Shown here piece after piece: positions 51,633 to 60,297 of a stretch of DNA of 62,333 nucleotides. Below the pieces are notes generated by a model that was given only the letters and a program-made list of their open reading frames with translations, was not told the DNA's origin and did not search any database. Source of the stretch: Gemmataceae bacterium. Lineage in GTDB: Bacteria; Planctomycetota; Planctomycetia; Gemmatales; Gemmataceae. The stretch lies in NCBI GenBank assembly GCA_009697105.1, contig SIAQ01000014.1:1-62333 (forward strand), given 5' to 3'. Numbering within the stretch: the first letter of the stretch is position 1; the number at the start of each line of letters is the position of its first letter. A program made the translations under genes and the position numbers.

Positions 51633-51947
51633 CTACTTGTCCAAATCCCACAGCATCATGCGGCCATTTTTGGTGAAGGTGAGCGCAGACTTGCCGTCGG
51701 GGGAGAACTGCACGTTGCCATAGCCTGACATGCGTTTGATTTCTTTGCATTCGGGAAACGAATAGACGATGGTGTTGCCATGAAATCCGGTCGTCATGAT
51801 CTTGTCGCCTTTGGGACTGACGGCGAGGACGTGGATGTCCTTGGCATTTTCGAGTTGGAAGCTGTATTTTTCCTTGACTGTGGCAAGTTCCAATTCTGGG
51901 ATTTTTCCATCCGTGGTCGCAATCAGGATTCCCTGGCCGTGTGCGAC
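51633..51947 (-). pseudogene. Remnant of a WD40-repeat protein
   Basis: About 104 residues remain, with two WD40-like blades (IHVLAVSPKGDKIMTTGFHG; NVQFSPDGKSALTFTKNGRM, then MLWDLDK). A full propeller needs six or seven blades, and the frame begins right after a TAA at 51950-51948 with no ATG. This looks like the 3' end of a lost gene. The only usable start is TTG at 51893. Confidence 0.6.
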
Positions 51948-52164
51948 TTACTGATTCCGTGCCGCGCGACCTTGTTCAAATGATTGAGGAAACAGAGCCG
52001 ATCCCTCAGCTTGCATGAGGGCGGATTTGAGCGGGTATTTCAGATAGGCGATTCGTATGAATCGGCGTGATTTTTTTTCGTCGGCGGAGCGGGCCTGTTT
52101 GGCTTGACGCTGCCGCAACTTCTTCAAGCTCAGACCGCCCGGAAGAACGCGCCGGCTCGGCAAA

Positions 52165-52190
52165 ATAGCCCGCCATAAATGGCAGGCTAT
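52165..52190. terminator. Perfect-looking hairpin, likely bidirectional terminator
   Basis: atagcccgccat and atggcaggctat pair around aa with one mismatch, a 12-bp stem. It lies 14 bases beyond the stop of the kinase-like gene. The rest of 51948-52203 contains no recognisable gene. Confidence 0.55.
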
Positions 52191-52203
52191 ATGGGAGCAC
52201 TGC

Positions 52204-53046
52204 TTACGCCGCCTTGGCGTGGTCTTGTTCCTGGCGCACGGCATCTTCGGCGAAATGTTCGGTTTCGGCTCGGCCCTTCCCGCGGCGTACGCCGAGCAGC
52301 ACGAGAAATCGGCGGCGTAACCCACGTAACGGTTGTGCGAATACCCGATGGATGCGAATCCACCACGGTCTGGCTGAGTGTGTGGCTTCTGACGTGCCAA
52401 ACCGCGCCGGTTCGAGATGCGACAGGTGTTTTTGCAAGTGATAGCGATCCGCCGCCTGCATCTGGCGAAGAATCCATCCTGAAATCCAACCGCGGCGATT
52501 CGGCTCGGCGTTACCAGTCCAGCTTACTTGGAAGTCAATCAGATACGGCTTGCCATCGTCGCCGACGAGCACATTCTCACGCTTGTGCAGATCGACATAC
52601 GCCATCCCGCGACGATGCACTTCATCGAAAAGCGCGATCAACGCATCGCAAAAATCCGCATCGACCTTTTCGTCAGCTCGCAGCGGATGGCCCGCGACAA
52701 ATGCATGTGCCACCGTATTCGGCAGCGCAACGCCATCAGCGTAGACCGTGCCGAACAACCGCGGTACGAGCGGGATGTCGGCGAGTCGCTGGAAATGATA
52801 CGCCTCGCGCCGGGCCAGGAGTCGGCCTAGCCAGCGCATGGGAAAGCCGAGAATCGACTGCTTGCGGTTAAACTTGCAGACGATCTTCTGCCCGCCGCCT
52901 TCATAGAGCGCGGTGGCGGCCCAGGAATCGTGTTTGAAAATTTCGATGCGTTGATACGTAACGCCATCGACTTCCACGATGAGAGGCGGGTCTATCTTAC
53001 CCAAAGCCCTAAACAAAGCCGGCCGAGGCTTTCCCAGTTTTTCCAT
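52204..53046 (-). CDS. Kinase-fold protein (lipopolysaccharide-kinase/RIO-like)
   Basis: A 280-residue protein with a reduced protein-kinase fold. GGGQKIVCKFNRKQ carries the likely ATP-binding Lys, RREAYHFQRLADI the paired Glu, GMAYVDLHKRENVLV the catalytic loop (Asp and Asn), and PYLIDFQVSW the metal-binding Asp (DF replacing DFG). This resembles WaaP/RfaP-type lipopolysaccharide core kinases and RIO-like bacterial kinases. A heptose or sugar phosphate target is possible. The ATG at 53046 was chosen over a TTG six codons upstream. Confidence 0.8.
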   Translation of the reverse strand: MEKLGKPRPALFRALGKIDPPLIVEVDGVTYQRIEIFKHDSWAATALYEGGGQKIVCKFNRKQSILGFPMRWLGRLLARREAYHFQRLADIPLVPRLFGTVYADGVALPNTVAHAFVAGHPLRADEKVDADFCDALIALFDEVHRRGMAYVDLHKRENVLVGDDGKPYLIDFQVSWTGNAEPNRRGWISGWILRQMQAADRYHLQKHLSHLEPARFGTSEATHSARPWWIRIHRVFAQPLRGLRRRFLVLLGVRRGKGRAETEHFAEDAVRQEQDHAKAA

Positions 53047-53442
53047 CTTTCCCGCCACAAGCAAAGAAAAGTTTACGCGACTGGAATATTACTCGGAAGA
53101 TGGGACGCAATGCTACAGCAAATTCGCCAGGATTTTTTGGACGTTCGCCCTTGGTCCGAACTTCTGAACGAGCACTAATTAGACATCGCCAATTTTTGAG
53201 GATGGAAGCCTTGGTGTACGTTTTTCGTCGGCCTGAATGGCCGTTTCTTTCAGCCCTCCAGATCGGCAACTTTGGGTTGCTCTTGCTTCCTCGACACGCG
53301 TGGCGGCGTTATCAAACGGCGAGCTTACCATGGATTATTGAAATGGTCGTAGAGTACCTTCCGCTTGAATGCTCCACCGGGCAGCGCATATAACAACTTC
53401 TGGTGTTTCCATTCGGGTGTCGCTTGCTTCGAGGCGGCCAAC
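53047..53442. other. Divergent intergenic region
   Basis: Short open frames on both strands lack coding character. It probably carries promoters for the divergent kinase-like and FHA genes. Confidence 0.4.
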
Positions 53443-54063
53443 ATGGCGGAATGCAGCGTTTGCGGCGAGAAGCTGCGGGACGGCGAACGAACCTGCGCGA
53501 TCTGCGGATCGAGTGCGGACGAGTTCCTGCCGATGGGGACACTGTTGCGCACCGATCCGCCGGCGGAAGACCTGCCGATGGCGCCAATCCTGGACGACCT
53601 GCCGATGGCGCCGTTCGATGGCGATGAGCCGCCGATGGCTGATGTGCTTGACGATGCGGTTCCGCCGATGGCTGATGTGCTCGACGAACCGACTGGACCG
53701 GTGAAGCCTGAGCCGGGCACGCCATGCCTCGTGCTGTATGGACCGAACAAGCAACCGCTTGGCTATTTCGCGTTAACCAAAGACGCGACGACGGTCGGCC
53801 GACTCGATGCCGTAAGGGGCACCTTCCCCGACATCGATCTCGACGAATGGTTTGGCCGAGCCGTGGTTCGCAAGATTTCACGGCAACATGCAGTCATTCT
53901 GCGCAACCGGGCGACGGGCACGTTTGTATTGAGGCCACTCGCTGGAAACACGGGCACGCAGCTCGAAGCGGATTTGCTAGAACCGATGCGTGATTACCCA
54001 CTGCGTCCTGGGCATCGTATCATCCTCGGCGGCGCGATTCGGCTCAAATTCGAGGTTGCATGA
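53443..54063 (+). CDS. Zinc-ribbon plus FHA-domain protein
   Basis: A 206-residue cytoplasmic protein. Residues 4-23 form a zinc ribbon (CSVCGEKLRDGERTCAICG). A Pro/Asp-rich disordered linker repeats DxxPPMADVLD. The C-terminal half is an FHA domain (TTVGRLDAVRGTFPDIDLDE, RKISRQHAVILR, GHRIILGGAIRLKFEV), which binds phosphothreonine. It is coupled by a 4-base ATGA overlap to an ABC-2 permease gene, suggesting that transport is controlled by phosphorylation-dependent binding. A weak GAGG precedes the ATG. Confidence 0.85.
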   Translation: MAECSVCGEKLRDGERTCAICGSSADEFLPMGTLLRTDPPAEDLPMAPILDDLPMAPFDGDEPPMADVLDDAVPPMADVLDEPTGPVKPEPGTPCLVLYGPNKQPLGYFALTKDATTVGRLDAVRGTFPDIDLDEWFGRAVVRKISRQHAVILRNRATGTFVLRPLAGNTGTQLEADLLEPMRDYPLRPGHRIILGGAIRLKFEVA

Positions 54064-54998
54064 ATTCTTCCACTTCCGAACCATCGGTATTTCGTGCCTG
54101 GTGTTACCTTGTGCAATTGAGCTTCATGCGGCAAGCGCGGGCGCATTGGATGCTCTGGATCGCGCTCCTGCTGCTCGGCCTGACGATGTTCATCGTGAGC
54201 GTCAACACGAGCGGCGGACGCTGGTCGATGGGGCACTGGACGCACCCGCGTGGCAAGGGGCCGACCTACAACGAGCATATCGAGCAACTTGCTCAAGTCG
54301 CCGCTCTGCCCTGGCCTTCGCACGACGCCATGGTGCAGCAGATGACGCGATCGACATTCGACGCGGCGCTGAATCAGGCCAGCGGGTTCGTCGTCTTTTC
54401 GCAATGGGTCGTGTTCTCGCTGTTCACGACGTTTCTGTTGCCGCTCTGGACGACGAGTTTCGCGTCGGAAGGTCTGGGCCGGGAGCGTGAGGCGCAGAAC
54501 CTGCTCTGGGTACTAACCCGACCGCTGAGCCGGCCGGCGATCTTTTTGGCGAAGTATTTCGCGTTGCTGCCGTGGTGCATGATGCTAAACCTCGGCGGGT
54601 TCGCCGCAATCTGCCTATGCGGCGGACGCCATGGGCGAATGGCGTTGACGACCTATTGGCCTGCGGTCGTCTGGAGCACGTTGGCTTTTTCGGCGTTGTT
54701 CCATCTGATGGCCGCGTGCCTGAAGCGTTCGGCAGTGCTGGCGTTGCTGTATGCGTTCTTTCTCGAAACCGTAATGGGCAACATGCCGGGCCATTTCAAA
54801 CGCCTGTCGATCAGCTTCTACACGCGCTGCTTGATGTTCGATCGCGCCCACGAGTTCGGGATCCACCCCGATCGTCCGGGCATCTTCCTGCCAGTCAGCG
54901 GTCTGACGGCGTGGCTCGTGCTCGCCGGTATCACCGTGGCGTGCCTGGTCATCGGCGCGATCGTGTTTACGCGGAATGAGTATCTGGATGTGAGTTAG
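54060..54998 (+). CDS. ABC-2-type permease
   Basis: A 312-residue membrane protein with six predicted helices (MLWIALLLLGLTMFIVSVNT; VVFSQWVVFSLFTTFLLPLW; LTAWLVLAGITVACLVIGAI). The segment GREREAQNLLWVLTRPLSRP is the ABC-2 'RPLSR' motif typical of NosY-like permeases. No ATPase gene is adjacent; the coupled neighbour is the FHA protein. The ATPase must be encoded elsewhere. Confidence 0.85.
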   Translation: MNSSTSEPSVFRAWCYLVQLSFMRQARAHWMLWIALLLLGLTMFIVSVNTSGGRWSMGHWTHPRGKGPTYNEHIEQLAQVAALPWPSHDAMVQQMTRSTFDAALNQASGFVVFSQWVVFSLFTTFLLPLWTTSFASEGLGREREAQNLLWVLTRPLSRPAIFLAKYFALLPWCMMLNLGGFAAICLCGGRHGRMALTTYWPAVVWSTLAFSALFHLMAACLKRSAVLALLYAFFLETVMGNMPGHFKRLSISFYTRCLMFDRAHEFGIHPDRPGIFLPVSGLTAWLVLAGITVACLVIGAIVFTRNEYLDVS

Positions 54999-55011
54999 AA
55001 TCGCAAAGAAA

Positions 55012-55140
55012 TTGAACCACAGAGGCACAGAGAACACAGAGCAAATTCAAGGAAATGGATCGTATCAGTCCACTCTGAATAAGGCCCATCTGCGGTCATT
55101 TCAAGTTATTTTCTCTGTGTCCTCTGTGGCTCTGTGGTTA
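55012..55140. repeat. Long-loop inverted repeat, family C
   Basis: ttgaaccacagaggcacaga and tctgtgtcctctgtggctct then gtggtta form the arms, with a unique loop of about 60 bases. A family B element follows 4 bases later. Confidence 0.8.
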
Positions 55141-55144
55141 ATCC

Positions 55145-55261
55145 TGACGCGACCGACAAAAGTCAATTTTCCTTCCGCGGCTGAAGCGTAAGCGAGGCGG
55201 CCAGAATGCCTCGCTTACGCTTCAGCCGCGGAAGGAAAATCGACTTTTGTCGGTCGCGTCA
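55145..55261. mobile_element. MITE-like palindromic element, family B, copy 3 (TSD ATCC)
   Basis: This 117-bp copy is the least degraded: tgacgcgaccgacaaaagtc then aattttccttccgcgg at one end and ccgcggaaggaaaatcgact then tttgtcggtcgcgtca at the other. ATCC precedes it (55141-55144) and follows it (55262-55265). It inserted at the edge of a family C palindrome. Confidence 0.85.
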
Positions 55262-55274
55262 ATCCTCTTGTCTT

Positions 55275-55961
55275 TCACAGCGGCGTGCTTTCTCCCGGCT
55301 GCAACACGATCGCCTCCGTCTTCGTCTCCGCACGCACCCGGGCGGCCCAGGCTTGGGCGTCCTGCGCGATAATCGGAAACGTGTCGTAGTGGATCGGGAT
55401 CACTTTCTTCGGCTCAATCATTTTCACCGCACGCAGGGCATCGTCGGGGCCCATCGTATAGTTGTCGCCGATCGGTAACACGGCGAGATCGATGCCTTCC
55501 TCGCCGATCAGACGCATGTCGCCAAACAGGCCCGTGTCGGCGGCGTGATAGATTTTCTTGCCATCCTTGGTATAGATGAGAAACCCGCACGGGTTGCCGC
55601 CGTTGGAGCCATCAGGAAGCGCGGAGCCATGAAAGGCGAGCGTGAGCTTGACACGGCCAAAGGGATGGTTGAACCCGCCGCCGTGCTGTTGACCGTGAAC
55701 GCGCTTGACGCCCTGGCCTTCCAGCCAGCAGGCGATTTCGTAGTTGGCGATGATCGTGGCGCCGGTGCGTTTGGCGATGGCGACGGAATCGCCGACGTGA
55801 TCGCCGTGACCGTGCGAGATCAGGATGAAGTCGGCCCTGGCGTCGTCCGTGGCAATGGCGGCCTTGGGGTTACCTGTGAAGAATGGGTCGATCAGAATCT
55901 CAAACCCAGCCGTCTGCAACGACATGGCAGCATGGCCCAACCAGCGGATTTGCGTTGACAT
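55275..55961 (-). CDS. Metal-dependent hydrolase of the UPF0173/UlaG-like beta-lactamase fold
   Basis: A 228-residue protein. The motifs are IRWLGHAAMSL, LIDPFFTGNP, LISHGHGDHVGD (the HxHxDH metal site), FHGSALPDGS, IYHAADTGLFGDM and VIPIHYDTFP. The N-terminal LGHA and HGHGDH pattern is the UPF0173 hallmark. Relatives hydrolyse lactones or phosphodiesters, but no reaction is established for this group. AAGGGTG precedes the ATG at 55961; GTG at 55976 is an alternative. Confidence 0.9.
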   Translation of the reverse strand: MSTQIRWLGHAAMSLQTAGFEILIDPFFTGNPKAAIATDDARADFILISHGHGDHVGDSVAIAKRTGATIIANYEIACWLEGQGVKRVHGQQHGGGFNHPFGRVKLTLAFHGSALPDGSNGGNPCGFLIYTKDGKKIYHAADTGLFGDMRLIGEEGIDLAVLPIGDNYTMGPDDALRAVKMIEPKKVIPIHYDTFPIIAQDAQAWAARVRAETKTEAIVLQPGESTPL

Positions 55962-55988
55962 CAAGACACCCTTCACGCAAATGCAAAC

Positions 55989-56119
55989 CTAACCACAGAG
56001 GCACAGAGCCACAGAGAAAAATGCGATAAGTAGCATAGACAAACTGCATCATCTCTGCCAACGCAAGGCTCTTGTATTATCGGTCGTATTTCTTTGTGCC
56101 TCGGTGCCTCTGTGGTTAG
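55989..56119. repeat. Long-loop inverted repeat, family C
   Basis: ctaaccacagaggcacagag and ctttgtgcctcggtgcctct then gtggttag are the arms, with a unique loop of about 70 bases. Confidence 0.8.
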
Positions 56120-56225
56120 ATCTTCGGTCAAGTTACAATTGGCGTAGAATCTCGCTTGCGATGGTGTTATATGACTCCGCAATAACGCGTGATTGTTTAC
56201 CTTTGGGATGCTTCGGAGTTCACAG

Positions 56226-57596
56226 ATGAATTTCGCGACTGCTTCACTCGGACGTTGGGAACGCTGGCATCTCTTGTCGATGCTCGGCTTGCTTTTCGTG
56301 TTCGGCGTGCTTGTTGAAATCCGCTCGGCATTCGTCGATCGGCGAATGTCCGACCTCACCGTCTTCATGCGGGCTGGCTGGGCGGTGCGGGCGGGCGAGA
56401 ATATCTACCAGGTGTCCGATGAAGGTAATGGCTGGTACTACGTCTACCCGCCGTTGTTCGCGATTCTGATGACGCCGCTGGCGGAGTCGCCGCCAGGACA
56501 GGATCGAAGCTGGATGATCCCGTACCCGATCGCAGTGGCGATTTGGTATGTGCTGAACCTGTTCATCCTGGCGTGGGGGGTGCATCATCTTGCCAAGGCG
56601 TTTGAGGAAACTTCCGATGATCCGAACGTGCGCGACCAACCAGTCGGATGCCGGCGCTGGTGGGCGCTGCGTTTGATTCCAATCTATGGCTGCTTGCTCG
56701 CGATTGGCAGTTCGCTAAGTCATGCGCAGACGAACGTCATCATCCTGGCGATGTTATGCGCAACCGCCGCCGCCGTGCTGCGTGGTCGCAGTTGGCTGGC
56801 AGGGCTGTGGATGGCGGGGCCGGTCTGCTTTAAGGTCTTTCCTGCGTTTCTCGTGATCTATCCGCTTTGGCGGCGTGATTGGCGTTGCGCGGGCGGATTC
56901 GCAGCCGGGCTGATTCTCGGACTTGGGTTGATCCCCAGCGCGGTATTCGGGCCAACGAAGACCGTCGCGTACTATCAAGAATTCGCTGATCTGGTCCTGA
57001 TGCCCGGCGTGGGCAAGGGCAAGAACGAGGCCCGCAAAGCAACGCTGACCGCGATCACGGCAACCGATACGCAATCGTTCATGGCGATGATGCACAACGC
57101 GATCCACCTGGGTTCGGCTACGAAATCGGATCAGCCATCCAGCGAAGTCCGCCTCGCCCACTGGGGTCTCGGCGGAGCGTTGGCGTTGATCGCATGTTTG
57201 TGTGCCGGCTGGCGGAAAAAGGAACGCCCCGTTGGCGAGGTGCTATTCCTGGGCATGTTGTGCATGCTAATGATGTGGCTCTCACCCGTGTGTCATCTCT
57301 CTTACTTTTCCTGGCTCTTGCCAACGATTATGGCATTGATGGCCTTGCGTTGGGAACACCACACCACGCTGGGAGTTGGACGTCTGTGGATCGGACTGCT
57401 GGTGCTTAACAACCTGGTGCATGTCATAGCGCATATGCACGACTACGAAATATTTCGTACCTGCCGGCAACTTGGGCTGACGACCTATGTCGGGCTGATT
57501 TTCTTTACACTCACGGCAATTACATTGGTGCGTGGGTTCGGGCGACGGCAAATAGCAGAAGACGCCGCGTCGCCTGAAACGCGACTGGCGGCGTAG
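56226..57596 (+). CDS. GT87-family (DUF2029) membrane glycosyltransferase
   Basis: A 456-residue integral membrane protein of the GT-C fold. About 10 helices are predicted. The catalytic Asp likely lies in MSDLTVFMRAGWAVRAGENI near residue 50, followed by YYVYPPLFAILMTPLAESPP, the family's YPP segment. GLWMAGPVCFKVFPAFLVIY matches the conserved mid-protein K/P motif. These enzymes transfer sugars from polyprenyl phosphates to envelope glycans. GGAG lies 7 bases before the ATG at 56226. Confidence 0.88.
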   Translation: MNFATASLGRWERWHLLSMLGLLFVFGVLVEIRSAFVDRRMSDLTVFMRAGWAVRAGENIYQVSDEGNGWYYVYPPLFAILMTPLAESPPGQDRSWMIPYPIAVAIWYVLNLFILAWGVHHLAKAFEETSDDPNVRDQPVGCRRWWALRLIPIYGCLLAIGSSLSHAQTNVIILAMLCATAAAVLRGRSWLAGLWMAGPVCFKVFPAFLVIYPLWRRDWRCAGGFAAGLILGLGLIPSAVFGPTKTVAYYQEFADLVLMPGVGKGKNEARKATLTAITATDTQSFMAMMHNAIHLGSATKSDQPSSEVRLAHWGLGGALALIACLCAGWRKKERPVGEVLFLGMLCMLMMWLSPVCHLSYFSWLLPTIMALMALRWEHHTTLGVGRLWIGLLVLNNLVHVIAHMHDYEIFRTCRQLGLTTYVGLIFFTLTAITLVRGFGRRQIAEDAASPETRLAA

Positions 57597-57602
57597 GTCC
57601 GA

Positions 57603-57662
57603 TTTCCGCTTGCGGCTAAGTGCTCGCCAGGCACCCTGCGAGCACTTAGCCACAAGCGGAAT
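57603..57662. repeat. Inverted repeat, family A
   Basis: tttccgcttgcggctaagtg then ctcg pairs with cgag then cacttagccacaagcggaa around an 11-base loop, with one mismatch. The family core TTAGCGCTCG is changed to TAAGTGCTCG in one arm and compensated in the other. Confidence 0.88.
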
Positions 57663-57671
57663 ACCCTTCAT

Positions 57672-58796
57672 CTATCGTTTCGGCGATTTCGTATAGCTCA
57701 AGCTCAACAGCGCGAATCCGGTGGCAAGTTCGGCATTATCTTCGCCGAAGGTGCGTTCACCCATGTTGCGCCAGCTGCCGTTGGCAAGTTGTTGCTTCTG
57801 CAGTGCGTTGAACAACTCGCGGCGCCAGTCGTGCTTGGCGCCCTTGCCATCGACGAAGATATCATCGCCGAGCGCGTCCATTGCCTTGGCGAAGGTGTGA
57901 TAGTAGTAGTACAATCCTGCCTTGCCCATGCCGGGATTCTCGTCGAGCGTGTAATGGTTGCGCACCCAGGTAACGGCAGCCTTTACGCGCGGGTCGTCCT
58001 TCTTCACGCCGGCGTACAAGAAGCTCTTCAGGCCGCTATAGGTCATGCCGCCGACGGAACGCAACCCGCCCGCCGCCGTGGTATGAGCGTTTTTCTCGCC
58101 TGGCGCAGGGTTGTAGACAAGGCCGCCTTTGTCATCGTCGGTCGTCTTTTTCGCAAACGGCTGATCGTTCGTCTCACCCGGCAGGTTCTGACAACGGCTG
58201 ATGAACTTCAACGCCCGCTGCACAACCGGGTCGTCCTTGCTGAGACCGGCAGCGAGCAGCGCTTCGACCGAAAAACCGGTGTTCGACATGTCAGGCCGAC
58301 TTTTTTTGTCGTACCCGAACCCGCCGAAGTTCAGGTGCGTCTCTTCCTCGTCGTTCTGAATCTTCTTGATGAATTCGCCCGCACTCTTTATGACGGAATC
58401 ATAGCGTCCTTTGGTGTTGGATTCTTTGAAGGCCATGATCGCGACCGACGTACTGTAGTTGGCGAGGGCCTTGTCGTAAATGCCGCCGTCCTTTTGGGCC
58501 TTCGCTTCGAGAAATTTCAGTGCGTTCGCAATGACCGGTTCCTCCGGGCTAACGCCATTGCGTACCAGGCCGGCAACGACGATCGCTGTGATGCCCGGGC
58601 CGGCGAACTTCGCGGAAAAAGCGCCGTCCTTGCCTTGCGTCGTCTTGAGGAAATCGATCGCCTTGCTGACGAGCACCTGCGTCTCGTCCGCCTTCGCACC
58701 AACCGGCTGTTGCCCAAATGCGGCATCAACCGCAATTAACAAACCGGCTCCGATAGCAGGCGCGATGGCAAACATCCATTTACGAGATAAAGACAT
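57672..58796 (-). CDS. Secreted protein with prenyltransferase/squalene-oxidase (alpha/alpha-toroid) repeats
   Basis: A 374-residue exported protein. Residues 1-28 (MFAIAPAIGAGLLIAVDAAF core) form a signal peptide. The mature part has repeats of the SQHop/prenyltransferase type (AIDFLKTTQGKDGAF; ALKFLEAKAQKDGGI; AVTWVRNHYTLDENPGMGKA; LQKQQLANGSWRNM). The catalytic DxDD motif of squalene cyclases is missing, so a carrier or surface role is more likely than cyclisation. GGAG precedes the ATG at 58796. Confidence 0.88.
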   Translation of the reverse strand: MSLSRKWMFAIAPAIGAGLLIAVDAAFGQQPVGAKADETQVLVSKAIDFLKTTQGKDGAFSAKFAGPGITAIVVAGLVRNGVSPEEPVIANALKFLEAKAQKDGGIYDKALANYSTSVAIMAFKESNTKGRYDSVIKSAGEFIKKIQNDEEETHLNFGGFGYDKKSRPDMSNTGFSVEALLAAGLSKDDPVVQRALKFISRCQNLPGETNDQPFAKKTTDDDKGGLVYNPAPGEKNAHTTAAGGLRSVGGMTYSGLKSFLYAGVKKDDPRVKAAVTWVRNHYTLDENPGMGKAGLYYYYHTFAKAMDALGDDIFVDGKGAKHDWRRELFNALQKQQLANGSWRNMGERTFGEDNAELATGFALLSLSYTKSPKR

Positions 58797-58823
58797 GGCT
58801 TCTCCGATAAAAATTGGGATTCG

Positions 58824-58917
58824 TCCGTAGTCAGTGGTCCGTAGTCCGTCGCAAAATGCAAACGAGACCCGTTTCCCAGTTGCGACCACTAGCTACGAAC
58901 CACGGACTAACCACTGC
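58824..58917. repeat. Imperfect inverted repeat (GTGGTCCGTAGTCCG)
   Basis: gtagtcagtggtccgtagtc and ctacgaaccacggactaacc are imperfect arms with a loop of about 50 bases. It lies between two minus-strand genes of similar secreted type. Confidence 0.6.
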
Positions 58918-58923
58918 TGGCAA

Positions 58924-60153
58924 TTATTTCGCCGTTAAGCGAATGCGGCGCAACTGGCCGCGAGTAAGGCTTATTATTCCGAACAGATCATGGCGAACGA
59001 GTAATCGGCCATCCTCCCAGCGTATCAATTCACACCGGAGAGTGTCCACTGGAAAACCGGGAGCGGGTCGAAACGACACCTCGGCGGTGTCGAGCACGAG
59101 CGACTTATTCTTGGCTGCAAAAAAGATGCCGCGAACGCCTGGCCACGCGAAGTTTCGCTTTCCGAACTGCACCAAGCTGGCGTCGGCCGCGATCACACGG
59201 CCAAAAATCTGCTCGCCGTGTTCGAGTTGCATGATGTCGCGATCCAGATCATTTGCTGGATTCGTCACGAACGGAACTCGCCGGCCAGCGTGCAGTTCGT
59301 GGAGCCAAAACTTACCGGGTTTCGTCTTGGTGCCATCCGCGTCCGTGCTTACGAGAATCCCGGTGATCGCATCGTCTGGTGCGATGGCAGTCTCCCCAAG
59401 GCACATGTCATCCAAATAGACGCGCAGCCGTTGATCGCGAAGCTCGAGCGCGAGAAGTCGATGCTTGTCGGTGATTTGCGCAGCGGGATACGCGGTTTTG
59501 ACGTTGATTGCACGCCAGCCGTTGTCATCGAGCACGACGCTCGGCTTCGCGTCGATTCCGATGATGTTGTATCGGCAGGGTAGCTTAGGAGATTCGCCAT
59601 CGGATCGTACGAGCATTCGCACCGTGCCATCGCGCACACCCGGCTTCCAGCTTCGCAACATGACCTGCACCGGCGCATCGAATCGCAACGCATTGCCCTC
59701 GGTCGTCGGCGAACCGAGCAATGTGCACGCTTTCGATGGCGTCGCAAAATCCTCGCGGGCCACGACGAGGGAACTATCGGCTTGCACGAGGCCGATGACC
59801 TTGTCGCGATCGAGCGTGATCGTACCGCCCCACGATGGCGAGAACGTAACCTTCTTCTCGCTCACGGCGATCAGTTTGCCCGTTACACGTTGTTCGTCCG
59901 CCAGAAGCAAAGAGTGCGCCGGCAGTTGGCTGGGTGTTAGCGGGATACCATCGGCGAAGCGGATGTAGGCGATGCGTGACATCGGCACGCGGCCATCGTC
60001 CTGATCGCGAAATGCCCAGCCGCCGGCTTCACGCTTGAGTGTGCCACGATGGCGAACGCCAGAATGCTCGACCGCTTCGTCCGCGCGAACACCGGCGCAT
60101 AGGAGCACGCCAAGAAGCAGGGATACGCAATAGTGATGGTATGATGCCTGCAT
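58924..60153 (-). CDS. Secreted protein of unknown function
   Basis: A 409-residue exported protein. Residues 1-24 (CVSLLLGVLLCAGVRA core) form a signal peptide. The mature part is beta-rich with two-fold internal similarity of short segments (IAYIRFADGIPL; LVVAREDFATPSKA; RGIFFAAKNKSLVL). The central part resembles a DUF1080/LamG-like sandwich (RLLALELRDQRLRVYLDDMC). I do not recognise a family. It lies upstream of the prenyltransferase-repeat gene on the same strand, 127 bases away. Confidence 0.7.
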   Translation of the reverse strand: MQASYHHYCVSLLLGVLLCAGVRADEAVEHSGVRHRGTLKREAGGWAFRDQDDGRVPMSRIAYIRFADGIPLTPSQLPAHSLLLADEQRVTGKLIAVSEKKVTFSPSWGGTITLDRDKVIGLVQADSSLVVAREDFATPSKACTLLGSPTTEGNALRFDAPVQVMLRSWKPGVRDGTVRMLVRSDGESPKLPCRYNIIGIDAKPSVVLDDNGWRAINVKTAYPAAQITDKHRLLALELRDQRLRVYLDDMCLGETAIAPDDAITGILVSTDADGTKTKPGKFWLHELHAGRRVPFVTNPANDLDRDIMQLEHGEQIFGRVIAADASLVQFGKRNFAWPGVRGIFFAAKNKSLVLDTAEVSFRPAPGFPVDTLRCELIRWEDGRLLVRHDLFGIISLTRGQLRRIRLTAK

Positions 60154-60297
60154 GGTGTTTCGACAAAGGGCTCCGATCGTCCGAGTCTGACCGTGCGAAT
60201 TATCAACAAAATCCGCTTGCGTAAATCTTAGGTTTTGCTATACGGCTTGGCGATTCCGATGGGGGTCGGAATCTCGCTCGCTTTCGGGGGACTGCTT

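Noticed and set aside
51948..52400. 150-codon minus-strand frame between the WD40 remnant and kinase-like gene
   Set aside because: Its first half is a shadow of the kinase-like gene and the rest shows no recognisable domain. Only the WD40-like part beyond its stop is supported.
57672..58796. Identification as squalene-hopene cyclase
   Set aside because: The protein is far too short, is secreted, and lacks the DxDD catalytic motif.
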